Shown here: piece by piece, positions 43,466-53,071 of the stretch
Layout of the letters: each line of letters begins with the position of its first letter
Numbering within the stretch: the stretch's first letter is position 1
Origin: Lederbergia graminis
GTDB lineage: Bacteria; Bacillota; Bacilli; Bacillales; Bacillaceae_C
Reading direction: 5' to 3'
Length of the DNA stretch: 64,000 nt
Assembly: GCF_042655485.1 (NCBI RefSeq)
Contig: NZ_JBHSMC010000015.1
Coordinates: 1 to 64,000 of the forward strand
Notes under the pieces: generated by a model
Database searches by the model: none
The model's input: the letters and a program-made list of their open reading frames with translations, nothing else
Told to the model about the DNA's origin: nothing
Made by a program: the position numbers and the translations under genes

Positions 43466-44605
43466 TTAAAAGCCTAAGTAATATCCATAATTAGGATTAT
43501 ACACACCCATATTATATAAAGCTCTAATAAAGATATTAAAACTTAAGTATATTAATAGCCAAGAGTACATTATAATTTTTTTCCCCTTGTAGTACTTAAA
43601 TAAAATTTCTTTAAGTAACAAAAAACTTCCAATACTTAATAAAAAATTAAGTCTTAGTCCCATTTGACTTGCATCAAAAATAATTGTAACTAATAGTATA
43701 ATACTACCGATAATTTGTGAATTTAAAAGAAGTTTATAAAATTTATCTTGTACAATTTCGCTGTATTTAAAGGTAATTATTATTATAAGGAAATATAGAA
43801 ATACTATTAAATATTGCAATAGGAATTTTAATATAACATGAGAATAACTCAGATACTCATATCTATTATTATAATATAATAAGTAATTTTGAAATTTTCT
43901 AAAAATAATATTAGTAAAAGTTTTTGTTTCAAAGTAGTTAAACAGAATATCCCTAGTAATAAATGATACTATTATACATGTTATGATAATCAGAATATAC
44001 TTAGATACGGTCCATCGCATTTTTATAAATGGTCTAATAAAAAATATTACAATGTTTGAGTAATGCATTGTAACTGAAATGAAACTTTTAAAGTAAAATT
44101 TCACGTTGTTGTTTTTGGACAATGAATAGAGGGCACTTAAGTATATAATCGCAGAAAAAAAATGCCTAATTATATCGGAACTGAACAAATATAGAAACAA
44201 GAAAAGAGCGAAAGTGGTTAGTGGTAAATCTTTTTCTTTATTCACAATAATTTTGTAAAGTATAAACAAAGGGATAAATAGGAAAATAAATAAAAATGTT
44301 TTGAATCCTAACCCAAATTGTTTAATAATTGAAATTAAAATTAAGAACATTGGTTCATAATTATAATAAAAAATATTTTCAAAAAAATTGAAAGATGTTA
44401 TTACTGGACTATTCTCAAAAATTAACCTGTAATTTTCTAAATCAGATCCGACAACTCTGAAAGCGCCTATAATGGAAGTAAGGAATATACCAAATAATAT
44501 TATTTTCTTTTTAGTATTGTAATTAAATTTCTTTTCAAAAAAACTTAGTAGTATAAAGATTAATATAATAAAAACAAAAATAAGTACATTTATTATCTTT
44601 TCCAT
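43466..44605 (-). CDS. Polysaccharide polymerase (Wzy/EpsG family)
   Basis: The 379-residue membrane protein has about ten hydrophobic segments. EpsG-like features include GAFRVVGSDLENYRLIF near residue 50, a YNYEPMFLILISIIKQFGLGF stretch and repeated FLFLYLFSSDIIRHFFS. EpsG-like polymerases join repeat units outside the membrane. Its AT content is very high even for this locus, as is usual for serotype-specific genes. Confidence 0.82.
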   Translation of the reverse strand: MEKIINVLIFVFIILIFILLSFFEKKFNYNTKKKIILFGIFLTSIIGAFRVVGSDLENYRLIFENSPVITSFNFFENIFYYNYEPMFLILISIIKQFGLGFKTFLFIFLFIPLFILYKIIVNKEKDLPLTTFALFLFLYLFSSDIIRHFFSAIIYLSALYSLSKNNNVKFYFKSFISVTMHYSNIVIFFIRPFIKMRWTVSKYILIIITCIIVSFITRDILFNYFETKTFTNIIFRKFQNYLLYYNNRYEYLSYSHVILKFLLQYLIVFLYFLIIIITFKYSEIVQDKFYKLLLNSQIIGSIILLVTIIFDASQMGLRLNFLLSIGSFLLLKEILFKYYKGKKIIMYSWLLIYLSFNIFIRALYNMGVYNPNYGYYLGF

Positions 44606-44752
44606 AAAACCTTACTCCCTTGCGCAAAACATTTTTAATCCTACTAACCATATTTTTTTACAATATTTTAGTTTATCTCTTCTAATCATGTATGTTCATC
44701 TTTTCTTTAAATAAAATTTCAAATTCACTTATTTGCAACCATTTGTCGTTAC

Positions 44753-45697
44753 TTATTTAGCTTGATATGAAGTTTTATTCTTTTTAATATAAAAATATAA
44801 TTTATTAAGTACCTTTCTGTTTAGAAAGGTAGATAAATATAATAATATAGCATTCAAGGAATTTGGAAACGGAAAAATTGAATCCTTTAATATGATTCTC
44901 CCTTTTTTAATAGTTGATTTATTTTTATCAACAATCCCTGAGATTATTACTTTTCTAGCAATTTTATAATAGAAGTGTCTACTTTCACTTTTCTTCAACT
45001 TTTTTATTATGCTAATATATTTATTATAAAAGTCTATGTGTCCTTTGACTACCGATGAAACATTGGAAGATATTCTAGCACCTTCATGTTGATTAAACAA
45101 AACTAATGCTTCACTTACAAAATCAAATTCTGTAATATTAGCCAGTCTTATCCATAAATCCCAATCCTGGCAACTTAAAAGTTCAGTGTCAAAACCACCA
45201 ACTTTTTTCAAAAGATCTGTTCTAACCATAACAGTCGATGTAGTACCTACACAATTACCCTTCAACAATTCTATATATATATTCCCTTTTTTTTGGGGTA
45301 GTACTTCTCTTTCATCCTTATCCTTTAATATACTTCTAAAGCCAGTATACACGACACCAGTATTACTATTATTTTCAAACACTTTCAGCTGTCTTTCCAA
45401 TTTTGTTGGTAACCATTCATCATCTGAATCCAAAAATGCAATGAACTCTCCGCTAGATGCTTTTATTCCTGTATTTCTAGCCTCTGCTGCACCTTTATTT
45501 TCATCATGCCTAATATATTTAATACGGACATCATTTTCCAGTAAATTTTGTGTGTTATCATTTGAAAAGTCATCTACAACAATTATTTCAAAGTTTTTAT
45601 AAGTCTGGTTTGTCAAACTTTCAATTGCCTTCATTATTAGTTTTTCCCTATTAAATGTAGGAATAATAACACTTATTTTATAATGCAGGTTTCCCAT
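44753..45697 (-). CDS. Family-2 glycosyltransferase
   Basis: The 314-residue GT2 (GT-A fold) enzyme has the nucleotide-binding start KISVIIPTFNREKLIMKAI and EIIVVDDFSNDNT. The DxD motif is FLDSDDEWLPTKL, and a catalytic-base region DWDLWIRLA follows. No membrane domain is present, so it acts at the inner face on a lipid-linked acceptor. Sugar specificity is unknown. Confidence 0.9.
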   Translation of the reverse strand: MGNLHYKISVIIPTFNREKLIMKAIESLTNQTYKNFEIIVVDDFSNDNTQNLLENDVRIKYIRHDENKGAAEARNTGIKASSGEFIAFLDSDDEWLPTKLERQLKVFENNSNTGVVYTGFRSILKDKDEREVLPQKKGNIYIELLKGNCVGTTSTVMVRTDLLKKVGGFDTELLSCQDWDLWIRLANITEFDFVSEALVLFNQHEGARISSNVSSVVKGHIDFYNKYISIIKKLKKSESRHFYYKIARKVIISGIVDKNKSTIKKGRIILKDSIFPFPNSLNAILLYLSTFLNRKVLNKLYFYIKKNKTSYQAK

Positions 45698-45737
45698 CTA
45701 CTCTCCTCTTCCTCTAAGAACTTCTTTTTTTAATATG

Positions 45738-46796
45738 TTAATATTCTTTATTAATCCTTTTAATCATTTGCTGCATTACAACTGAAGAAGCATAGTTTTT
45801 AGCTTCATCTATACAAGTACGCTTCATTGTTATTATGGAATCAGGATTACTATAGATATACATTAATATCTCTTCAAGTCCTTTAGATTTATTTGCTGGA
45901 TCCAATTTATAAATAAAGCCGGTAACATCATTTTTAATTATCTCTTTATTATACCGCCAGTCACTTGCAATTACAGGTAATCCCGATGAATATGCATCAA
46001 TAATAGTTCCAGGAAAACCCTCACCCTCATAATATGTTGGAAACAACAATGCAAAATACTTTTTTAGCACCTCTGTTGATTTATCAAATTCTACAAGGCC
46101 CATATATTTTGCGTTATCATTACTTTTTTCAAGAGCTATTTGTAATTCGTTTTCAAATTTATTGTCTACTGTCCCATAAATATCTAATACAAATGCTTTT
46201 CTTCCTAACTTTTTATTAACTTCATTAACCGCAGAGATAGCATCAATTATTCCTTTTTCTTTTATTACTCTGGAAAAGGTACATAATTTATACGGCTCCT
46301 CATATTTAATAGGTAAATCATTATAAGAAACTAGCTTTATATCTTTGAAATTTGGCATGTAAACAACATTATCCAATCCTAGATTTACTAGCTTACTTTG
46401 CATTGTTTTTGTTTCTACATAAACTGTATCCATATTCTTAACACTTTTTAATAGTCTTCTATTATTATTCAAAAATTCGGGCAACCAACCGCCTATTACT
46501 GAGTATTGAAGTTTACAATTAAATATTCTACAAAGTATATTAAATAATGGTGCAAACACTTTTATACCTTTATGTGCAGGTAAGATTATTATAGTATCGC
46601 ATTTGTATGCTAATCTTACACATTCATTTAATATTTTTAGAGGTCTTTTCTTCCACAAGTATGAATCAATTGTATACACATGTTGATTACCAAAATGAGC
46701 TGTCAATTTATCTCTAATAACTTTAGTTTTTACTATTTGACCATTAGCTATATTTTGATTGAAGCCAAAATTTCCGCAGATACCAATTCGTTGCAA
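45738..46796 (-). CDS. Family-4 glycosyltransferase
   Basis: The 352-residue GT4 (GT-B fold) enzyme has an N-terminal acceptor domain and a C-terminal Glycos_transf_1 domain: LCTFSRVIKEKGIIDAISAV, then YEGEGFPGTIIDAYSSGLPVIAS split over residues about 255-280, which holds the EX7E-like motif. The opening GICGNFGFNQNIANGQIVKT is typical of capsule GT4 enzymes. Donor unknown. Confidence 0.9.
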   Translation of the reverse strand: MQRIGICGNFGFNQNIANGQIVKTKVIRDKLTAHFGNQHVYTIDSYLWKKRPLKILNECVRLAYKCDTIIILPAHKGIKVFAPLFNILCRIFNCKLQYSVIGGWLPEFLNNNRRLLKSVKNMDTVYVETKTMQSKLVNLGLDNVVYMPNFKDIKLVSYNDLPIKYEEPYKLCTFSRVIKEKGIIDAISAVNEVNKKLGRKAFVLDIYGTVDNKFENELQIALEKSNDNAKYMGLVEFDKSTEVLKKYFALLFPTYYEGEGFPGTIIDAYSSGLPVIASDWRYNKEIIKNDVTGFIYKLDPANKSKGLEEILMYIYSNPDSIITMKRTCIDEAKNYASSVVMQQMIKRINKEY

Positions 46797-46846
46797 TTAA
46801 TTCACCTCTTCTATATAAATTTATATAAAACTAGATAATTAAGATA

Positions 46847-47761
46847 TCAGAACTCAACTTTATGTTGATTTATTTTTTTTATATGTTTTACTAATTCTAA
46901 AATACAATCAACAGGAGAAGTAATTATTGCCTTTAACAAATGTTCAATAGTTACGTAGTATTTACCACTTCTTATACCTACGACAAGCATAACAGCATGA
47001 TGTCTAAACTTAATATATTGCCTTTGTCTAAATGTTAAATACTTAAAGTACTTCTTCTTTAAATTAAATAATTCAATTTCTTTATTAAGTTTATTTTGTC
47101 CAACTGATATTCTTTCACCGGGATGTACATACTGAATAACTTTAGAAACCGGTAGATAGCCTATCTTCAAATCTTGTTCTATTGCTTTTAACATTAACAT
47201 AAATTCTTGACCTACTTGGACATCATCAAATCTACCAATTTTATTAATGGCTTCTTTTTTAAACATGTAAGTTCCTGTAGGTGTTAAGTGGTGCATTAAA
47301 TGTTTAATTAAAAGTTCTTGTTTTGAGAAATCTTTTACATATGGATGTTCCCTAAAATCTATTAACTTGTTATTAATGTTATAGATACTTACATTTGTGA
47401 ACGATAAATCCAAATCATTCTTTATCATGAATTCTAGTTGTAAGGATACTTTTTCTGGCAAGTATATATCATCATCATCTAAAAATGTTATATAATCTCC
47501 GCTTGCCCTAGATATACCTTCATTCCTAGCAAGGGCACCACCCATATTTCTTTTATTTTTTATAAAAATAACACTACGGTTATTTTTAAACTTTTCCATT
47601 TTCTGTTCCGTTTCATATCGATATCTTGAATTATTACCATTATCATCAACAACAACTATTTCAATATTATTATAATTTTGATTCAAAAGAGAATCTATTG
47701 CTCTAATTAAAAAATCACTTCTCTTATATGTGGGAACAATAATACTTACTTTTTTAGACAT
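46847..47761 (-). CDS. Family-2 glycosyltransferase
   Basis: The product has 304 residues; the ATG at 47761 (MSKKVSIIVPTYKRSD) is preferred over a GTG three codons upstream. The GT-A fold is marked by EIVVVDDNGNNS and the DxD motif FLDDDDIYLPEKV. The C-terminus has no membrane segment. It should add one sugar to the repeat unit after the initiating transferase encoded upstream. Confidence 0.9.
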   Translation of the reverse strand: MSKKVSIIVPTYKRSDFLIRAIDSLLNQNYNNIEIVVVDDNGNNSRYRYETEQKMEKFKNNRSVIFIKNKRNMGGALARNEGISRASGDYITFLDDDDIYLPEKVSLQLEFMIKNDLDLSFTNVSIYNINNKLIDFREHPYVKDFSKQELLIKHLMHHLTPTGTYMFKKEAINKIGRFDDVQVGQEFMLMLKAIEQDLKIGYLPVSKVIQYVHPGERISVGQNKLNKEIELFNLKKKYFKYLTFRQRQYIKFRHHAVMLVVGIRSGKYYVTIEHLLKAIITSPVDCILELVKHIKKINQHKVEF

Positions 47762-47931
47762 TACAATCACTTCACTTTTAAAGATTCATATATCTCTTAA
47801 TTCATTCGCAATAAAATATATCTTTGTAATATTGAACAACTTAATACATAAAAGTTGATTTTCAATACTTAAATTATCTATCGACTTTTTTAATTGATGA
47901 TTGCAAGTATTTTTTATATGATAACCAACTC

Positions 47932-48609
47932 TTAGCGAGCTCCCTCTCCAGTTATTACAATGCGAATTGTCTTTAATATTATTTTAAAATCCAATAATAA
48001 AGACCTATTCTCTATGTAATATAAATCGTAATATAACTTTTTTTCAGGTGAGATATCATAACCACCATTTACTTGGGCCCATCCAGTTATACCAGGTTTA
48101 ACTGTTAAACGCTGAACAAACCCTGGAATTTCATCATTAAACTGCGCTGTGAATATCGGACGTTCTGGGCGTGGACCAATAATACTCATGTCTCCCTTTA
48201 AAACATTAATTAGCTGTGGAATTTCATCTATTCTCGTTTTGCGAATAAATGCACCAATCTTTGTTACTCTAGGATCGTTTTTATCTGCCCATTGAGCCCC
48301 TTTTCTTTCAGCGTCAACACCCATTGAACGCAATTTAATTATTTTAAAATACTTACCATTACGACCTACTCGCTCCTGTACATAAAATGCTGGACCAGGA
48401 GTTTCTAATTTAATTGCAATACAAAAAAACAATAACAAAGGAACAGCTAACATTAATCCAGTGATAGCTAATATTATATCCATTGATCGCTTAAGTACAG
48501 GATAAAATAATTGTGGGTATGAATACCTTTGTTCTAGTCTTGTATCAAGGGTTACCGCATATTCTTCATGTAAATTATTATGAGAATTTCTAAGTGACAC
48601 TAAACTCAC
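47932..48609 (-). CDS. Initiating undecaprenyl-phosphate sugar-1-phosphate transferase
   Basis: The 225-residue WbaP/EpsL-type enzyme has one membrane segment (about 42-68: MDIILAITGLMLAVPLLLF) and the catalytic bacterial sugar transferase domain: YVQERVGRNGKYFKIIKLRSM, RKTRIDEIPQLINVLKGDMS split about residues 140-165, GPRPERP and KPGITGWAQVNG. It starts the repeat unit by moving sugar-1-phosphate to undecaprenyl phosphate, whose synthesis needs UppS. Confidence 0.93.
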   Translation of the reverse strand: MSLVSLRNSHNNLHEEYAVTLDTRLEQRYSYPQLFYPVLKRSMDIILAITGLMLAVPLLLFFCIAIKLETPGPAFYVQERVGRNGKYFKIIKLRSMGVDAERKGAQWADKNDPRVTKIGAFIRKTRIDEIPQLINVLKGDMSIIGPRPERPIFTAQFNDEIPGFVQRLTVKPGITGWAQVNGGYDISPEKKLYYDLYYIENRSLLLDFKIILKTIRIVITGEGAR

Positions 48610-48847
48610 CTCTATAAAATATATAAATTTTATACAACTAGATACTTATTAGGCATATTCCTAATGTATAAAAATCCAATAGACAAATCCGCACGTCCAT
48701 ACTCGTCTCAATCTATGTTCAACTTTAACAAATATAATTCATCTATTACCATCGCTTCATTACATATTGTTTGTTTCGATATAATATCATCTTATTAGAT
48801 TAGTAAATAAGGATTAAACTAGAATCTCAAAAATCAACTCAAGTCTA

Positions 48848-49744
48848 TTAATTTCTAAAAATCTCCTTCGTTATTTTTCTATCCAAGATTTTTTTTTCTA
48901 GGTACTGCCATAAATCTTCATTAATTTCTTCATTTTCTAAGGCGAAATCAATTGTTGTTTTTACGAATCCTAACTTTTCGCCTACATCATATCGTTTACC
49001 TATAAAATCATACGCAAAGACTTTTTGTTTCTCATTCAACATCTGAATAGCATCAGTAAGTTGGATTTCCCCACCAGCTCCTATTTCTTGTTTATCTAAG
49101 AAACCGAAGATTTCAGGAGTAAAAATATAACGTCCCATTATTGCTAGATTTGATGGTGCTTTACCTTGTACAGGTTTCTCAACAAAATTTTTCACTTCAT
49201 AGCTTCTTCCATCCTGAATCGAAGGTTCTACAATACCATATCGATGTGTTTCTTCATCAGGAACTTGCTGTACACCCACTACAGAGCTCTGTGTTTTTTC
49301 AAAATGTTGAATTAATTGTCTAAGACAAGGAGTTGTTGCTTGCACGATATCGTCTCCTAATAAAACAGCAAACGGCTCATTACCGATAAATTTACGGGCA
49401 CACCAAACAGCATGTCCAAGTCCTTTAGGTTCTTTTTGTCTAATATAATGGATTTCAACCTTAGAAGAGTGATTAACTTTTTCTAACAATTCAAATTTTT
49501 CTTTTTTTATTAAATTATCTTCTAACTCAAAGTTATGATCAAAGTGATCCTCAATAGCCCGTTTACCCTTACCTGTTACAATAATAATATCCTCAATTCC
49601 AGATTCAATTGCTTCTTCAACAATATATTGTATCGTCGGTTTATCTACAATTGGTAACATCTCTTTTGGCATAGCTTTTGTAGCTGGTAAGAACCTTGTA
49701 CCTAATCCCGCAGCAGGAATAATTGCTTTTTTCACTGTTTTCAT
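48848..49744 (-). CDS. galU: UTP-glucose-1-phosphate uridylyltransferase
   Basis: The product has 298 residues from the ATG at 49744 (GGAGG, 5 nt spacing); the longer ORF start at 49792 is leader. Nucleotide loop KAIIPAAGLGTRFLPATKAM, KEMLPIVDKPTIQYIVEEA, and FAVLLGDDIV are conserved. It makes UDP-glucose for Ugd and the glycosyltransferases. It is the first enzyme gene after the structured RNA and terminator at 50218-50402. Confidence 0.95.
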   Translation of the reverse strand: MKTVKKAIIPAAGLGTRFLPATKAMPKEMLPIVDKPTIQYIVEEAIESGIEDIIIVTGKGKRAIEDHFDHNFELEDNLIKKEKFELLEKVNHSSKVEIHYIRQKEPKGLGHAVWCARKFIGNEPFAVLLGDDIVQATTPCLRQLIQHFEKTQSSVVGVQQVPDEETHRYGIVEPSIQDGRSYEVKNFVEKPVQGKAPSNLAIMGRYIFTPEIFGFLDKQEIGAGGEIQLTDAIQMLNEKQKVFAYDFIGKRYDVGEKLGFVKTTIDFALENEEINEDLWQYLEKKILDRKITKEIFRN

Positions 49745-50217
49745 GATAACCTCCAAATATTTCCATTCTATATTTATCACTTTTAATGACACTTGGATCT
49801 AGCCAATACTATAAATTAATGATGGTTTCTATTCTACCAAATCCTCATGCTTTTATGGTAAATTCAAAGAATCTAATAAATGTTTGTTTACTAAGATGAT
49901 AATCAAGCTTCCATATTACTGTTATCGATAAATATAAAAGTCTGATAATTGATTAACGAATTAAAATTGAAAATAATCTATGGACATCATAATATCTGTG
50001 TCTAATAACATCCATAAAAGAACAGTTTTTGACACCTCAAGATTAGTCCCTTCCATTCAAATAGATTTTTATTTGATATTATATTCCTACTTTTTCAGTA
50101 GGATTAAATCAGCACATAACTTCATATTGCGGAGAAATATCCCCGCTTTCTTGATTTTTCTAAAGTTCGTTCACTCCTTAAATGACGAAAGTCATATGTC
50201 GCTATTGTAAAAAATAA

Positions 50218-50265
50218 ATGTCTAAGGAAAACGTACTTATGAAAATACGCTTTCATTAGACATAT
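50218..50265 (-). terminator. Intrinsic terminator downstream of the EAR-like RNA
   Basis: ATGTCTAA pairs with TTAGACAT, with inner AAACGTA/TACGCTTT pairing. On the minus strand it is followed by TTTATTTTTT. Transcription of the EPS genes must pass it, which fits a processive antitermination RNA placed just upstream. Confidence 0.75.
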
Positions 50266-50289
50266 ATTTTGATATTTTAAATAACTTGG

Positions 50290-50402
50290 GCATCTAACCC
50301 ATCCTCACACCATCCTCTCGACAACAAACGTGTCTAAGGTAGGAATTCCCACCCACAGGATGGCCGAGTGCCTCCAATTGATAACGGGTAGGAGGCATAG
50401 CC
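50290..50402 (-). ncRNA. Candidate EAR (epsC) antitermination RNA
   Basis: This is a GC-rich, non-coding segment on the EPS transcript. Visible minus-strand stems are TGCCTCC with GGAGGCA (inside GGC/GCC), GGTGGG-AATT-CCTACC, and a long-range CCATCCT with AGGATGG; GAGGATGG occurs twice. EAR RNAs are known in Bacillales EPS operons between the regulatory kinase genes and the sugar genes, where they let polymerase read through terminators. Position and the following terminator fit well. I cannot check the covariance model by eye. Confidence 0.62.
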
Positions 50403-50440
50403 AATGTGACATATTTATGTTGTAACTTAGAAGTTGTCCA

Positions 50441-51214
50441 TTAAAATAACCCGAATATTTTCTTTCTCTTTACTTTCTCTGGAATCTCTCGATAAATATC
50501 TTGTCCATCGAGAATTAGTTCTGCATTATCGATAAAGTAGTAGAGTAAATCTGTCCCATATTTCTTTTCTACCAAATCAAGTGCCTCTGCCATTTTGAAT
50601 GTGCGTGATTTTGTATTATGAGCATCAGATGCTAGAAAATGAGTAAGGTTTGCTTCTACTAAATCAAAGGTGAATTTCTGAATCTTTTTCCCGAAATAGC
50701 CAGTCAAGCTTGCTGCAGTAATTTGCGATGCCGCACCGTTCTTAACAAGTCGGTACAGCTTATCAGGATTTTCTAGTAATTCTGTGTTCCGCTCCGGATG
50801 TACAATGACTGGAGTTAAACCTAGCATTTGAATATCAAAGCATAGTTGATCCGTATAACGCGGAACACTAGAAGTTGGTAATTCAAGAAATACATAGCTA
50901 GACACATTTCCAAGTGTCATGATTTCATCGTCTTTGAAGCCCTCAACAAATTCTCCGTAGATTCGTGTTTCTTGTCCAGGGAGAATAGTGACATCGACTT
51001 TTTCTGACTGTAAATATTCATTCAGTTCTGCTGTTTTTTGTAATATATCTACCTTGAAATTATTGTATTTTCCGTTCTGATGATGAGGTGTTGCGACAAT
51101 GGTGCGAATTCCTTCACTTTCTGCTTGTTTTGCCATTAATAGACTCTCAGTAAAATTACTAGAACCGTCGTCAACTCGCGGCAAAATGTGACAATGGATG
51201 TCAATCACTTGCAC
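50441..51214 (-). CDS. CpsB/CapC-type (PHP) protein-tyrosine phosphatase
   Basis: The 257-residue PHP-fold phosphatase has the metal motifs DIHCHILPRVDDGS, VATPHHQNGKY, VIVHPERNTELL and FLASDAHNTKSRTF. Members (YwqE, CpsB) remove phosphate from the tyrosine-rich tail of the CpsD kinase and so set chain length. It lies right after the kinase gene and before the EAR-like RNA. Confidence 0.93.
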   Translation of the reverse strand: MQVIDIHCHILPRVDDGSSNFTESLLMAKQAESEGIRTIVATPHHQNGKYNNFKVDILQKTAELNEYLQSEKVDVTILPGQETRIYGEFVEGFKDDEIMTLGNVSSYVFLELPTSSVPRYTDQLCFDIQMLGLTPVIVHPERNTELLENPDKLYRLVKNGAASQITAASLTGYFGKKIQKFTFDLVEANLTHFLASDAHNTKSRTFKMAEALDLVEKKYGTDLLYYFIDNAELILDGQDIYREIPEKVKRKKIFGLF

Positions 51215-51330
51215 ATCTCCTCCTTAAACGACATTACTTGCTCGTTATTCAGTAGTTCAATAGTACTATATACCTATTAGCCTATCAAGGGAAATAGACA
51301 TGGTTTATTTGACAAATTCCGACAAAAAAC

Positions 51331-52041
51331 CTATTCCGTTCCATAGTAATAATAGTAACTACTATTATCCATTTTCTTACGATTCAATACAACACCTAAT
51401 AGTTTTGCTTTTGCAGCTGTAAGAAGTTCTTTCGTCTTTTGAGCACTTTCAATTTCCGTTTTACCACTAGAAATAACTAGTACAGTGCCATCACATTGGT
51501 TTGCCAACACTTGAGCATCTGTTACAGCTAATACTGGAGGTGTATCAAAAATAATCGTATCGAAATGTTCCTTTGCTTCTTCTATGAAGCTTGTCATTAA
51601 CTTTGAGCTTAATAATTCAGCTGGGTTTGGTGGAACAGGACCTGATGTTAATACACTTAAGCCAGAAACATCACTTTCTTTTGTCGCTTCCGTTAGACTC
51701 ATTTGACGTGTTAAAACGTTCGTTAATCCAGCAGCATTTGTCATTCCGAATGTATAATGAACTGTCGGTTTACGTAAGTCTCCATCTACTAATAAGACTC
51801 TTTTCCCTTGTTGTGCAAACACAATCGCAATGTTTGCAGTTGTTGTTGACTTTCCTTCTCCAGGACCAGATGATGTAACCATTAATGTACGAATTTCCTC
51901 ATCCACTGCTGAGAATTGGATATTCGTGCGAATCGTTCTGTATTGTTCTGATACAGGTGATTTCGGATTTAGCTTCGTAATTAATTTCCGTTTTCCTGAT
52001 TGCGCTACTTGTCTGAAAGGTTTTCTAGCCAATCGTCTCAC
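51331..52041 (-). CDS. CpsD/CapB-type autophosphorylating tyrosine kinase
   Basis: The 236-residue BY-kinase has Walker A SSGPGEGKSTTTANIA, Walker A' VLLVDGDLRKP and Walker B DTIIFDTPPVLAVTD. Its C-terminal tyrosine cluster SSYYYYYGTE is the autophosphorylation site. It needs the membrane modulator encoded just upstream (17-nt overlap) for activity. Phosphatase 50441-51214 reverses the mark. Confidence 0.93.
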   Translation of the reverse strand: MRRLARKPFRQVAQSGKRKLITKLNPKSPVSEQYRTIRTNIQFSAVDEEIRTLMVTSSGPGEGKSTTTANIAIVFAQQGKRVLLVDGDLRKPTVHYTFGMTNAAGLTNVLTRQMSLTEATKESDVSGLSVLTSGPVPPNPAELLSSKLMTSFIEEAKEHFDTIIFDTPPVLAVTDAQVLANQCDGTVLVISSGKTEIESAQKTKELLTAAKAKLLGVVLNRKKMDNSSYYYYYGTE

Positions 52042-52765
52042 CTCTTAATCTAGCATTTCTTTCTGAACGTACTGGACGCTCTAATTCTTGATCTTCAATT
52101 TGGGCAATTGCACCAAGTACAGGTAGTTCTAATAAACGTTCGACATCTTGTTCATTCTTGATTGTGTTATCTAAGTATTCTAGTAGGAATGCTAGTCCGA
52201 CTCCAAGCATAAGACCAACAACGAATCCAATTGCGATGTTTAATACTGGTTGTGGTTTTACTGGAGATGGATTTTCTCCAACTTCTGCTTTCGCAATAAT
52301 ATTTACATTATCTACATTCATTAAAGTAACAACTTTGGTTTGGAACACTTCGACTACTTTATTCGCAAGTGTTGCTGCTTGATTTGGATTTGGATCTTGC
52401 ACGGATACAGTCACGATTTGTGAATCATTGGCACTTCGAAAAGATATTTTACTTGCTAATGCACCTGTACTTAAATCCAAATCTAATTCTTTAATAACAT
52501 CTTCCAGGATGACCGGACTTTTTATTATTTCTTTATATGTGTTAATTAATTGTAAGTTTGTTTGAATTGTATTTGTGTTATATGCCATTTCATCTGATTG
52601 TGATTGGTTGACGAGAATTTGTGTCGAAGACTGATAAATTGGTGTCATCACAAAAAAGCTGACAGCTCCACTAATGATGACTGCTGCCACTGTTATAAGT
52701 ATAATTAAACTCATTCTTTTCTTCAGGGTTTGCATGAGTTCTTTTAAGCTGATAGATTCTTCCAT
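52025..52765 (-). CDS. Wzz/CapA-type chain-length regulator and kinase modulator
   Basis: The 246-residue membrane protein has two membrane segments (about 18-40 and 172-194) flanking an extracytoplasmic Wzz domain (VMTPIYQSSTQILVNQS, SDSQIVTVSV-like). The second segment has the family PxxP region PSPVKPQPVLNIAIGFVVG. Its cytosolic end (about 195-246) activates the CpsD kinase. It is the first gene of the EPS operon. Confidence 0.92.
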   Translation of the reverse strand: MEESISLKELMQTLKKRMSLIILITVAAVIISGAVSFFVMTPIYQSSTQILVNQSQSDEMAYNTNTIQTNLQLINTYKEIIKSPVILEDVIKELDLDLSTGALASKISFRSANDSQIVTVSVQDPNPNQAATLANKVVEVFQTKVVTLMNVDNVNIIAKAEVGENPSPVKPQPVLNIAIGFVVGLMLGVGLAFLLEYLDNTIKNEQDVERLLELPVLGAIAQIEDQELERPVRSERNARLRGETIG

Positions 52766-53071
52766 AATATCCTCCCTGGATGATTGTCGATTTTTTCAAT
52801 GTTGTGTATTATTATAGCATGATTATAGCACGCTAAAGGAAATCATTACCATACTTTTGTCAAATTACGCAATTTAGCATATAATTTCCTTTGTAATCCG
52901 AATTGTAATACTGGACTTTTTTACTACGTTTATGTCGAACTAAGTATTATTGTAGCATAAGATTTTCGTTTTTAAATAGTAGTTTTAGAGTTTTTAACAG
53001 TCAATCTATGTATAGAATGGGAAATACTGCTACTTTTATGTGAAAATAGTATTTTTATAGGAGGGTTGAAA
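52766..53071. promoter_or_regulatory. Divergent control region of the EPS operon and SGNH gene
   Basis: On the minus strand two tandem extended -10 elements, TGCTATAAT (52819-52811 and 52830-52822), lie about 45-65 bp before the Wzz gene. A TTGACA (about 52861-52856) lies too far upstream for the first. No riboswitch was seen. The rest is AT-rich. Confidence 0.55.

Noticed and set aside
45186..45602. Plus-strand 138-codon ORF
   Set aside because: Antisense to a GT2 gene with clear DxD motif.
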